NCBI RefSeq assembly: GCF_032854445.1
Contig: NW_027017966.1
Coordinates: 124,001 to 188,000 of the forward strand
Source of the DNA: Liolophura sinensis
Taxonomy: Eukaryota; Mollusca; Polyplacophora; Chitonida; Chitonidae
Direction of reading: 5' to 3'
Length of the DNA stretch: 64,000 nucleotides
The notes under the pieces were generated by a model, which did not search any database, was not told the DNA's origin, and saw nothing but the letters and a program-made list of their open reading frames with translations. The position numbers and the translations under genes were made by a program. Position 1 is the stretch's first letter; the number at the start of each line of letters is the position of its first letter. Positions 48,407 to 61,609 of the stretch are shown one piece after another.

Positions 48407-51400
48407 TAACTATGTACAATCGCGACTGGTCATTACTATATTCAACTTTTCATTATAAGTTATGTGCCCTTCGGTAGCCCAGACGACGTCAAATCTTTGG
48501 GCCAAGCCCATTTAACTCACCCAGCAAATGTCTTACTTCTAAGTCGAAGACAAACTCAATGTCTTTATCTACATGTAGAAAAACCACACCATTTGTATGT
48601 AAAAAAAACACAAGGTACTTGATACAATCCGCTGTAAAAAGTACAATTGAACACTGACCCACATCAATAAGGTGCCAAAGGATGCGCAATTGGGCCAGGC
48701 ATCTCCAGCTGTTGAAAAATTGCAAATTTCCTTGGTTTCCATGGAGTAAGAGCCGTTGCTGGGCACGTGATCTTGACATCATTGATTATTCATTTGTGGC
48801 TACAGCCAAAAGTATTGGTCGGAGAGCAACGCGGTTTGCACCATTCGATTTCTCGTCACAAAATACGTCGGATTAGCCTCTTACCAGCAGCATTGGAACA
48901 GTTTTTCCACTTTTGGATTTTTGCCTGGTCATTTTGCTAATTGAAATCGGCTACATTAACTATGTACAATCGCGACTGGTCATTACTATATTCAACATTT
49001 CATTATAAGTTCTGTGCCCTTCGGTAGCCCAGACGACGTCAAATCTTTGGGCCAAGCCCATTTAACTCACCCAGCAAATGTCTTACTTCTAAGTCGAAGA
49101 CAAACTCAATGTCTTTATCTACATGTAGAAAAACCACACCATTTGTATATAAAAAAAACACAAGGTACTTGATACAACCCGCTGTAAAAAGTACAATTGA
49201 ACACTGACCCACATCAATAAGGTGCCAAAGGATGCGCAATTGGGCCAGGCATCTCCAGCTGTTGAAAAATTGCAAATTTCCTTGGTTTCCATGGAGTAAG
49301 AGCCGTTGCTGGGCACGTGATCTTGACATCATTGATTATTCATTTGTGGCTACAGCCAAAAGTATTGGTCGGAGAGCAACGCGGTTTGCACCATTCGATT
49401 TCTCGTCACAAAATACGTCGGATTAGCCTCTTACCAGCAGCATTGGAACAGTTTTTCTACTTTTGGATTTTTGCCTTGTCTTTTTGCGAATTGAAATCGG
49501 CTACATTAACTATGTACAATCGCGACTGGTCATTACTATATTCAACTTTTCATTATAAGTTATGTGCCCTTCGGTAGCCCAGACGACGTCAAATCTTTGG
49601 GTCAAGCCCATTTAACTCACCCAACAAATGTCTTACTTCTAAGTCGAAGACAAACTCAATGTCTTTATCTACATGTAGAAAAACCACACCATTTGTATAT
49701 AAAAAAAACACAAGGTACTTGATACAATCCGCTGTAAAAAGTACAATTGAACACTGACCCACATCAATAAGGTGCCAAAGGATGCGCAATTGGGCCAGGC
49801 ATCTCCAGCTGTTGAAAAATTGCAAATTTCCTTGGTTTCCATGCAGTAAGAGCCGTTGCTGGGCACGTGATTTTGACATCATTGATTATTCATTTGTGGC
49901 TACAGCCAAAAGTATTGGTCGGAGAGCAACGCGGTTTGCACCATTCGATTTCTCGTCACAAAATACGTCGGATTAGCCTCTTACCAGCAGCATTGGAACA
50001 GTTTTTCCACTTTTGGATTTTTGCCTGGTCATTTTGCTAATTGAAATCGGCTACATTAACTATGTACAATCGCGACTAGTCATTACTATATTCAACATTT
50101 CATTATAAGTTATGTGCCCTTCGGTAGCCCAGACGACGTCAAATCTTTGGGCCAAGCCCATTTAACTCACCCAGCAAATGTCTTACTTCTAAGTCGAAGA
50201 CAAACTCAATGTCTTTATCTACATGTAGAAAAACCACACCATTTGTATATAAAAAAAACACAAGGTACTTGATACAACCCGCTGTAAAAAGTACAATTAA
50301 ACACTGACCCACATCAATAAGGTGCCAAAGGATGCGCAATTGGGCCAGGCATCTCCAGCTGTTGAAAAATTGCAAATTTCCTTGGTTTCCATGGAGTAAG
50401 AGCCGTTGCTGGGCACGTGATCTTGACATCATTGATTATTCATTTGTGGCTACAGCCAAAAGTATTGGTCGGAGAGCAACGCGGTTTGCACCATTCGATT
50501 TCTCGTCACAAAATACGTCGGATTAGCCTCTTACCAGCAGCATTGGAACAGTTTTTCCACTTTTGGATTTTTGCCTGTTCTTTTTGCTAATTGAAATCGG
50601 CTACATTAACTATGTACAATCGCGACTGGTCATTACTATATTCAACTTTTCATTATAAGTTATGTGCCCTTCGGTAGCCCAGACGACGTCAAATCTTTGG
50701 GCCAAGCCCATTTAACTCACCCAGCAAATGTCTTACTTCTAAGTCGAAGACAAACTCAATGTCTTTATCTACATGTAGAAAAACCACACCATTTGTATAT
50801 AAAAAAAACACAAGGTACTTGATACAACCCGCTGTAAAAAGTACAATTGAACACTGACCCACATCAATAAGGTGCCAAAGGATGCGCAATTGGGCCAGGC
50901 ATCTCCAGCTGTTGAAAAATTGCAAATTTCCTTGGTTTCCATGGAGTAAGAGCCGTTGCTGGGCACGTGATCTTGACATCATTGATTATTCATTTGTGGC
51001 TACAGCCAAAAGTATTGGTCGGAGAGCAACGCGGTTTGCACCATTCGATTTCTCGTCACAAAATACGTCGGATTAGCCTCTTACCAGCAGCATTGGAACA
51101 GTTTTTCTACTTTTGGATTTTTGCCTTGTCTTTTTGCGAATTGAAATCGGCTACATTAACTATGTACAATCGCGACTGGTCATTACTATATTCAACTTTT
51201 CATTATAAGTTATGTGCCCTTCGGTAGCCCAGACGACGTCAAATCTTTGGGCCAAGCCCATTTAACTCACCCAGCAAATGTCTTACTTCTAAGTCGAAGA
51301 CAAACTCAATGTCTTTATCTACATGTAGAAAAACCACACCATTTGTATATAAAAAAAACACAAGGTACTTGATACAACCCGCTGTAAAAAGTACAATTGA

Positions 51401-51706
51401 ACACTCACCCACATCAATAAGGTGCCAAAGGATGCGCAATTGGGCCAGGCATCTCCAGCTGTTGAAAAATTGCAAATTTCCTTGGTTTCCATGGAGTAAG
51501 AGCCGTTGCTGGGCACGTGATCTTGACATCATTGATTATTCATTTGTGGCTACAGCCAAAAGTATTGGTCGGAGAGCAACGCGGTTTGCACCATTCGATT
51601 TCTCGTCACAAAATACGTCGGATTAGCCTCTTACCAGCAGCATTGGAACAGTTTTTCTACTTTTGGGTTTTTGCCTTGTCTTTTTGCGAATTGAAATCGG
51701 CTACAT
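48407..51706 (+). repeat. Hexamer block, second copy (units 89-94)
   Basis: Barcodes DVH, GVY, DVY, GVY, GVY, GVY repeat those of units 83-88 in the same order. Unit 90 has the standard sequence where unit 84 carries the two indels. The copies part at the end of unit 94, where position 502 is T and the pocket is tgtctttttgcg instead of gttctttttgct; unit 94 also has a private tttgggttt near 51664. The near absence of other differences suggests a recent duplication, or a repeat-length-scale assembly artefact that needs to be excluded. Confidence 0.9.
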
Positions 51707-54700
51707 TAACTATGTACAATCGCGACTGGTCATTACTATATTCAACTTTTCATTATAAGTTATGTGCCCTTCGGTAGCCCAGACGACGTCAAATCTTTGG
51801 GCCAAGCCCATTTAACTCACCCAGCAAATGTCTTACTTCTAAGTCGAAGACAAACTCAATGTCTTTATCTACATGTAGAAAAACCACACCATTTGTATAT
51901 AAAAAAAACAAAAGGTACTTGATACAATCCGCTGTAAAAAGTACAATTGAACACTGATCCACATCAATAAGGTGCCAAAGGATGCGCAATTGGGCCAGGC
52001 ATCTCCAGCTGTTGAAAAATTGCAAATTTCCTTGGTTTCCATGGAGTAAGAGCCGTTGCTGGGCACGTGATCTTGACATCATTGATTATTCATTTGTGGC
52101 TACAGCCAAAAGTATTGGTCGGAGAGCAACGCGGTTTGCACCATTCGATTTCTCGTCACAAAATACGTCGGATTAGCCTCTTACCAGCAGCATTGGAACA
52201 GTTTTTCCACTTTTGGATTTTTGCCTGGTCATTTTGCTAATTGAAATCGGCTACATTAACTATGTACAATCGCGACTGGTCATTACTATATTCAACATTT
52301 CATTATAAGTTCTGTGCCCTTCGGTAGCCCAGACGACGTCAAATCTTTGGGCCAAGCCCATTTAACTCACCCAGCAAATGTCTTACTTCTAAGTCGAAGA
52401 CAAACTCAATGTCTTTATCTACATGTAGAAAAACCACACCATTTGTATATAAAAAAAACACAAGGTACTTGATACAACCCGCTGTAAAAAGTACAATTGA
52501 ACACTGACCCACATCAATAAGGTGCCAAAGGATGCGCAATTGGGGCCAGGCATCTCCAGCTGTTGAAAAATTGCAAATTTCCTTGGTTTCCATGGAGTAA
52601 GAGCCGTTGCTGGGCACGTGATCTTGACATCATTGATTATTCATTTGTGGCTACAGCCAAAAGTATTGGTCGGAGAGCAACGCGGTTTGCACCATTCGAT
52701 TTCTCGTCACAAAATACGTCGGATTAGCCTCTTACCAGCAGCATTGGAACAGTTTTTCCACTTTTGGATTTTTGCCTGGTCATTTTGCTAATTGAAATCG
52801 GCTACATTAACTATGTACAATCGCGACTGGTCATTACTATATTCAACATTTCATTATAAGTTCTGTGCCCTTCGGTAGCCCAGACGACGTCAAATCTTTG
52901 GGCCAAGCCCATTTAACTCACCCAGCAAATGTCTTACTTCTAAGTCGAAGACAAACTCAATGTCTTTATCTACATGTAGAAAAACCACACCATTTGTATA
53001 TAAAAAAAACACAAGGTACTTGATACAACCCGCTGTAAAAAGTACAATTGAACACTGACCCACATCAATAAGGTGCCAAAGGATGCGCAATTGGGCCAGG
53101 CATCTCCAGCTGTTGAAAAATTGCAAATTTCCTTGGTTTCCATGGAGTAAGAGCCGTTGCTGGGCACGTGATCTTGACATCATTGATTATTCATTTGTGG
53201 CTACAGCCAAAAGTATTGGTCGGAGAGCAACGCGGTTTGCACCATTCGATTTCTCGTCACAAAATACGTCGGATTAGCCTCTTACCAGCAGCATTGGAAC
53301 AGTTTTTCTACTTTTGGATTTTTGCCTTGTCTTTTTGCGAATTGAAATCGGCTACATTAACTATGTACAATCGCGACTGGTCATTACTATATTCAACTTT
53401 TCATTATAAGTTATGTGCCCTTCGGTAGCCCAGACGACGTCAAATCTTTGGGCCAAGCCCATTTAACTCACCCAGCAAATGTCTTACTTCTAAGTCGAAG
53501 ACAAACTCAATGTCTTTATCTACATGTAGAAAAACCACACCATTTGTATATAAAAAAAACAAAAGGTACTTGATACAATCCGCTGTAAAAAGTACAATTG
53601 AACACTGACCCACATCAATAAGGTGCCAAAGGATGCGCAATTGGGCCAGGCATCTCCAGCTGTTGAAAAATTGCAAATTTCCTTGGTTTCCATGGAGTAA
53701 GAGCCGTTGCTGGGCACGTGATCTTGACATCATTGATTATTCATTTGTGGCTACAGCCAAAAGTATTGGTCGGAGAGCAACGCGGTTTGCACCATTCGAT
53801 TTCTCGTCACAAAATACGTCGGATTAGCCTCTTACCAGCAGCATTGGAACAGTTTTTCCACTTTTGGATTTTTGCCTGTTCTTTTTGCTAATTGAAATCG
53901 GCTGCATTAACTATGTACAATCGCGACTGGTCATTACTATATTCAACTTTTCATTATAAGTTATGTGCCCTTCGGTAGCCCAGACGACGTCAAATCTTTG
54001 GGCCAAGCCCATTTAACTCACCCAACAAATGTCTTACTTCTAAGTCGAAGACAAACTCAATGTCTTTATCTACATGTAGAAAAACCACACCATTTGTATA
54101 TAAAAAAAACAAAAGGTACTTGATACAATCCGCTGTAAAAAGTACAATTGAACACTGACCCACATCAATAAGGTGCCAAAGGATGCGCAATTGGGCCAGG
54201 CATCTCCAGCTGTTGAAAAATTGCAAATTTCCTTGGTTTCCATGGAGTAAGAGCCGTTGCTGGGCACGTGATCTTGACATCATTGATTATTCATTTGTGG
54301 CTACAGCCAAAAGTATTGGTCGGAGAGCAACGCGGTTTGCACCATTCGATTTCTCGTCACAAAATACGTCGGATTAGCCTCTTACCAGCAGCATTGGAAC
54401 AGTTTTTCTACTTTTGGATTTTTGCCTTGTCTTTTTGCGAATTGAAATCGGCTACATTAACTATGTACAATCGCGACTGGTCATTACTATATTCAACTTT
54501 TCATTATCAGTTATGTGCCCTTCGGTAGCCCAGACGACGTCAAATCTTTGGGCCAAGCCCATTTAACTCACCCAGCAAATGTCTTACTTCTAAGTCGAAG
54601 ACAAACTCAATGTCTTTATCTACATGTAGAAAAACCACACCATTTGTATATTAAAAAAACACAAGGTACTTGATACAATCCGCTGTAAAAAGTACAATTG

Positions 54701-57700
54701 AACACTGACCCACATCAATAAGGTGCCAAAGGATGCGCAATTGGGCCAGGCATCTCCAGCTGTTGAAAAATTGCAAATTTCCTTGGTTTCCATGGAGTAA
54801 GAGCCGTTGCTGGGCACGTGATCTTGACATCATTGATTATTCATTTGTGGCTACAGCCAAAAGTATTGGTCGGAGAGCAACGCGGTTTGCACCATTCGAT
54901 TTCTCGTCACAAAATACGTCGGATTAGCCTCTTACCAGCAGCATTGGAACAGTTTTTCCACTTTTGGATTTTTGCCTGTTCTTTTTGCTAATTGAAATCG
55001 GCTGCATTAACTATGTACAATCGCGACTGGTCATTACTATATTCAACTTTTCATTATAAGTTATGTGCCCTTCGGTAGCCCAGACGACGTCAAATCTTTG
55101 GGCCAAGCCCATTTAACTCACCCAGCAAATGTCTTACTTCTAAGTCGAAGACAAACTCAATGTCTTTATCTACATGTAGAAAAACCACACCATTTGTATA
55201 TAAAAAAAACAAAAGGTACTTGATACAATCCGCTGTAAAAAGTACAATTGAACACTGACCCACATCAATAAGGTGCCAAAGGATGCGCAATTGGGCCAGG
55301 CATCTCCAGCTGTTGAAAAATTGCAAATTTCCTTGGTTTCCATGGAGTAAGAGCCGTTGCTGGGCACGTGATCTTGACATCATTGATTATTCATTTGTGG
55401 CTACAGCCAAAAGTATTGGTCGGAGAGCAACGCGGTTTGCACCATTCGATTTCTCGTCACAAAATACGTCGGATTAGCCTCTTACCAGCAGCATTGGAAC
55501 AGTTTTTCTACTTTTGGATTTTTGCCTTGTCTTTTTGCGAATTGAAATCGGCTACATTAACTATGTACAATCGCGACTGGTCATTACTATATTCAACATT
55601 TCATTATAAGTTCTGTGCCCTTCGGTAGCCCAGACGACGTCAAATCTTTGGGCCAAGCCCATTTAACTCACCCAGCAAATGTCTTACTTCTAAGTCGAAG
55701 ACAAACTCAATGTCTTTATCTACATGTAGAAAAACCACACCATTTGTATATAAAAAAAACACAAGGTACTTGATACAACCCGCTGTAAAAAGTACAATTG
55801 AACACTGACCCACATCAATAAGGTGCCAAAGGATGCGCAATTGGGCCAGGCATCTCCAGCTGTTGAAAAATTGCAAATTTCCTTGGTTTCCATGGAGTAA
55901 GAGCCGTTGCTGGGCACGTGATCTTGACATCATTGATTATTCATTTGTGGCTACAGCCAAAAGTATTGGTCGGAGAGCAACGCGGTTTGCACCATTCGAT
56001 TTCTCGTCACAAAATACGTCGGATTAGCCTCTTACCAGCAGCATTGGAACAGTTTTTCCACTTTTGGATTTTTGCCTTGTCTTTTTGCGAATTGAAATCG
56101 GCTACATTAACTATGTACAATCGCGACTGGTCATTACTATATTCAACATTTCATTATAAGTTCTGTGCCCTTCGGTAACCCAGACGACGTCAAATCTTTG
56201 GGCCAAGCCCATTTAACTCACCCAGCAAATGTCTTACTTCTAAGTCGAAGACAAACTCAATGTCTTTATCTACATGTAGAAAAACCACACCATTTGTATA
56301 TAAAAAAAACACAAGGTACTTGATACAATCCGCTGTAAAAAGTACAATTGAACACTGACCCACATCAATAAGGTGCCAAAGGATGCGCAATTGGGCCAGG
56401 CATCTCCAGCTGTTGAAAAATTGCAAATTTCCTTGGTTTCCATGGAGTAAGAGCCGTTGCTGGGCACGTGATCTTGACATCATTGATTATTCATTTGTGG
56501 CTACAGCCAAAAGTATTGGTCGGAGAGCAACGCGGTTTGCACCATTCGATTTCTCGTCACAAAATACGTCGGATTAGCCTCTTACCAGCAGCATTGGAAC
56601 AGTTTTTCCACTTTTGGATTTTTGCCTTGTCTTTTTGCGAATTGAAATCGGCTACATTAACTATGTACCATCGCGACTGGTCATTACTATATTCAACATT
56701 TCATTATAAGTTCTGTGCCCTTCGGTAACCCAGACGACGTCAAATCTTTGGGCCAAGCCCATTTAACTCACCCAGCAAATGTCTTACTTCTAAGTCGAAG
56801 ACAAACTCAATGTCTTTATCTACATGTAGAAAAACCACACCATTTGTATATAAAAAAAACACAAGGTACTTGATACAATCCGCTGTAAAAAGTACAATTG
56901 AACACTGACCCACATCAATAAGGTGCCAAAGGATGCGCAATTGGGCCAGGCATCTCCAGCTGTTGAAAAATTGCAAATTTCCTTGGTTTCCATGGAGTAA
57001 GAGCCGTTGCTGGGCACGTGATCTTGACATCATTGATTATTCATTTGTGGCTACAGCCAAAAGTATTGGTCGGAGAGCAACGCGGTTTGCACCATTCGAT
57101 TTCTCGTCACAAAATACGTCGGATTAGCCTCTTACCAGCAGCATTGGAACAGTTTTTCCACTTTTGGATTTTTGCCTGTTCTTTTTGCTAATTGAAATCG
57201 GCTGCATTAACTATGTACAATCGCGACTGGTCATTACTATATTCAACTTTTCATTATAAGTTATGTGCCCTTCGGTAGCCCAGACGACGTCAAATCTTTG
57301 GGCCAAGCCCATTTAACTCACCCAACAAATGTCTTACTTCTAAGTCGAAGACAAACTCAATGTCTTTATCTACATGTAGAAAAACCACACCATTTGTATA
57401 TAAAAAAAACAAAAGGTACTTGATACAATCCGCTGTAAAAAGTACAATTGAACACTGACCCACATCAATAAGGTGCCAAAGGATGCGCAATTGGGCCAGG
57501 CATCTCCAGCTGTTGAAAAATTGCAAATTTCCTTGGTTTCCATGGAGTAAGAGCCGTTGCTGGGCACGTGATCTTGACATCATTGATTATTCATTTGTGG
57601 CTACAGCCAAAAGTATTGGTCGGAGAGCAACGCGGTTTGCACCATTCGATTTCTCGTCACAAAATACGTCGGATTAGCCTCTTACCAGCAGCATTGGAAC

Positions 57701-57757
57701 AGTTTTTCCACTTTTGGATTTTTGCCTGGTCATTTTCCTAATTGAAATCGGCTACAT
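51707..57757 (+). repeat. Array segment, units 95-105
   Basis: Barcodes are DLY, GVY, GVY, DLY, DLY, DVY, DLY, GVY, DVY, DVY, DLY. No H-type unit occurs in this run. Unit 96 is 551 bp (extra G, ttggggcc near 52541). Units 98-99 match units 79-80 at 10,451 bp. Unit 100 has TATATTAAA near 54646. Units 103 and 104 share cggtaaccc (about 56174 and 56724), a probable single-unit duplication; unit 104 alone has gtaccatcg near 56666. Unit 105 has a private ttttcctaa near 57733. No gene is seen. Confidence 0.87.
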
Positions 57758-60700
57758 TAACTATGTACAATCGCGACTGGTCATTACTATATTCAACATT
57801 TCATTATAAGTTATGTGCCCTTCGGTAGCCCAGACGACGTCAAATCTTTGGGCCAAGCCCATTTAACTCACCCAGCAAATGTCTTACTTCTAAGTCGAAG
57901 ACAAACTCAATGTCTTTATCTACATGTAGAAAAACCACACCATTTGTATATAAAAAAAACACAAGGTACTTGATACAACCCGCTGTAAAAAGTACAATTA
58001 AACACTGACCCACATCAATAAGGTGCCAAAGGATGCGCAATTGGGCCAGGCATCTCCAGCTGTTGAAAAATTGCAAATTTCCTTGGTTTCCATGGAGTAA
58101 GAGCCGTTGCTGGGCACGTGATCTTGACATCATTGATTATTCATTTGTGGCTACAGCCAAAAGGATTGGTCGGAGAGCAACGCGGTTTGCACCATTCGAT
58201 TTCTCGTCACAAAATACGTCGGATTAGCCTCTTACCAGCAGCATTGGAACAGTTTTTCCACTTTTGGATTTTTGCCTGGTCATTTTGCTAATTGAAATCG
58301 GCTACATTAACTATGTACAATCGCGACTGGTCATTACTATATTCAACTTTTCATTATAAGTTATGTGCCCTTCGGTAGCCCAGACGACGTCAAATCTTTG
58401 GGTCAAGCCCATTTAACTCACCCAACAAATGTCTTACTTCTAAGTCGAAGACAAACTCAATGTCTTTATCTACATGTAGAAAAACCACACCATTTGTATA
58501 TAAAAAAAACACAAGGTACTTGAAACAATCCGCTGTAAAAAGTACAATTGAACACTGACCCACATCAATAAGGTGCCAAAGGATGCGCAATTGGGCCAGG
58601 CATCTCCAGCTGTTGAAAAATTGCAAATTTCCTTGGTTTCCATGGAGTAAGAGCCGTTGCTGGGCACGTGATTTTGACATCATTGATTATTCATTTGTGG
58701 CTACAGCCAAAAGTATTGGTCGGAGAGCAACGCGGTTTGCACCATTCGATTTCTCGTCACAAAATACGTCGGATTAGCCTCTTACCAGCAGCATTGGAAC
58801 AGTTTTTCCACTTTTGGATTTTTGCCTGGTCATTTTGCTAATTGAAATCGGCTACATTAACTATGTACAATCGCGACTGGTCATTACTATATTCAACATT
58901 TCATTATAAGTTATGTGCCCTTCGGTAGCCCAGACGACGTCAAATCTTTGGGCCAAGCCCATTTAACTCACCCAACAAATGTCTTACTTCTAAGTCGAAG
59001 ACAAACTCAATGTCTTTATCTACATGTAGAAAAACCACACCATTTGTATGTAAAAAAAACACAAGGTACTTGACACAACCCGCTGTAAAAAGTACAATTG
59101 AACACTGACCCACATCAATAAGGTGCCAAAGGATGCGCAATTGGGCCAGGCATCTCCAGCTGTTGAAAAATTGCAAATTTCCTTGGTTTCCATGGAGTAA
59201 GAGCCGTTGCTGGGCACGTGATCTTGACATCATTGATTATTCATTTGTGGCTACAGCCAAAAGTATTGGTCGGAGAGCAACGCGGTTTGCACCATTCGAT
59301 TTCTCGTCACAAAATACGTCGGATTAGCCTCCTACCAGCAGCATTGGAACAGTTTTTCCACTTTTGGATTTTTGCCTGGTCATTTTGCTAATTGAAATCG
59401 GCTACATTAACTATGTACAATCGCGACTGGTCATTACTATATTCAACATTTCATTATAAGTTATGTGCCCTTCGGTAGCCCAGACGACGTCAAATCTTTG
59501 GGCCAAGCCCATTTAACTCACCCAGCAAATGTCTTACTTCTAAGTCGAAGACAAACTCAATGTCTTTATCTACATGTAGAAAAACCACACCATTTGTATA
59601 TAAAAAAAACACAAGGTACTTGATACAACCCGCTGTAAAAAGTACAATTAAACACTGACCCACATCAATAAGGTGCCAAAGGATGCGCAATTGGGCCAGG
59701 CATCTCCAGCTGTTGAAAAATTGCAAATTTCCTTGGTTTCCATGGAGTAAGAGCCGTTGCTGGGCACGTGATCTTGACATCATTGATTATTCATTTGTGG
59801 CTACAGCCAAAAGTATTGGTCGGAGAGCAACGCGGTTTGCACCATTCGATTTCTCGTCACAAAATACGTCGGATTAGCCTCTTACCAGCAGCATTGGAAC
59901 AGTTTTTCCACTTTTGGATTTTTGCCTGGTCATTTTGCTAATTGAAATCGGCTACATTAACTATGTACAATCGCGACTGGTCATTACTATATTCAACATT
60001 TCATTATAAGTTATGTGCCCTTCGGTAGCCCAGACGACGTCAAATCTTTGGGCCAAGCCCATTTAACTCACCCAGCAAATGTCTTACTTCTAAGTCGAAG
60101 ACAAACTCAATGTCTTTATCTACATGTAGAAAAACCACACCATTTGTATATAAAAAAAACACAAGGTACTTGATACAACCCGCTGTAAAAAGTACAATTA
60201 AACACTGACCCACATCAATAAGGTGCCAAAGGATGCGCAATTGGGCCAGGCATCTCCAGCTGTTGAAAAATTGCAAATTTCCTTGGTTTCCATGGAGTAA
60301 GAGCCGTTGCTGGGCACGTGATCTTGACATCATTGATTATTCATTTGTGGCTACAGCCAAAAGGATTGGTCGGAGAGCAACGCGGTTTGCACCATTCGAT
60401 TTCTCGTCACAAAATACGTCGGATTAGCCTCTTACCAGCAGCATTGGAACAGTTTTTCCACTTTTGGATTTTTGCCTGGTCATTTTGCTAATTGAAATCG
60501 GCTACATTAACTATGTACAATCGCGACTGGTCATTACTATATTCAACTTTTCATTATAAGTTATGTGCCCTTCGGTAGCCCAGACGACGTCAAATCTTTG
60601 GGTCAAGCCCATTTAACTCACCCAACAAATGTCTTACTTCTAAGTCGAAGACAAACTCAATGTCTTTATCTACATGTAGAAAAACCACACCATTTGTATA

Positions 60701-61609
60701 TAAAAAAAAACACAAGGTACTTGAAACAATCCGCTGTAAAAAGTACAATTGAACACTGACCCACATCAATAAGGTGCCAAAGGATGCGCAATTGGGCCAG
60801 GCATCTCCAGCTGTTGAAAAATTGCAAATTTCCTTGGTTTCCATGGAGTAAGAGCCGTTGCTGGGCACGTGATTTTGACATCATTGATTATTCATTTGTG
60901 GCTACAGCCAAAAGTATTGGTCGGAGAGCAACGCGGTTTGCACCATTCGATTTCTCGTCACAAAATACGTCGGATTAGCCTCTTACCAGCAGCATTGGAA
61001 CAGTTTTTCCACTTTTGGATTTTTGCCTGGTCATTTTGCTAATTGAAATCGGCTACATTAACTATGTACAATCGCGACTGGTCATTACTATATTCAACAT
61101 TTCATTATAAGTTATGTGCCCTTCGGTAGCCCAGACGACGTCAAATCTTTGGGCCAAGCCCATTTAACTCACCCAGCAAATGTCTTACTTCTAAGTCGAA
61201 GACAAACTCAATGTCTTTATCTACATGTAGAAAAACCACACCATTTGTATATAAAAAAAAACACAAGGTACTTGATACAACCCGCTGTAAAAAGTACAAT
61301 TAAACACTGACCCACATCAATAAGGTGCCAAAGGATGCGCAATTGGGCCAGGCATCTCCAGCTGTTGAAAAATTGCAAATTTCCTTGGTTTCCATGGAGT
61401 AAGAGCCGTTGCTGGGCACGTGATCTTGACATCATTGATTATTCATTTGTGGCTACAGCCAAAAGTATTGGTCGGAGAGCAACGCGGTTTGCACCATTCG
61501 ATTTCTCGTCACAAAATACGTCGGATTAGCCTCTTACCAGCAGCATTGGAACAGTTTTTCCACTTTTGGATTTTTGCCTGTTCTTTATGCTAATTGAAAT
61601 CGGCTGCAT
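57758..61609 (+). repeat. Array segment, units 106-112, with a recurring dimer
   Basis: Barcodes are GVY, DVY, GVH, GVY, GVY, DVY, GVY. Units 106-107 (A at 243 and G at 407, then T at 96, gaaacaatcc and gattttgac) recur as units 110-111 at a 2200-bp offset. The gaaacaatcc mark is confined to units 107, 111 and 116. Units 111 and 112 both have A9 tracts (551 bp each). Unit 108 has gacacaaccc and a private ctcctacc near 59330. Confidence 0.87.
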
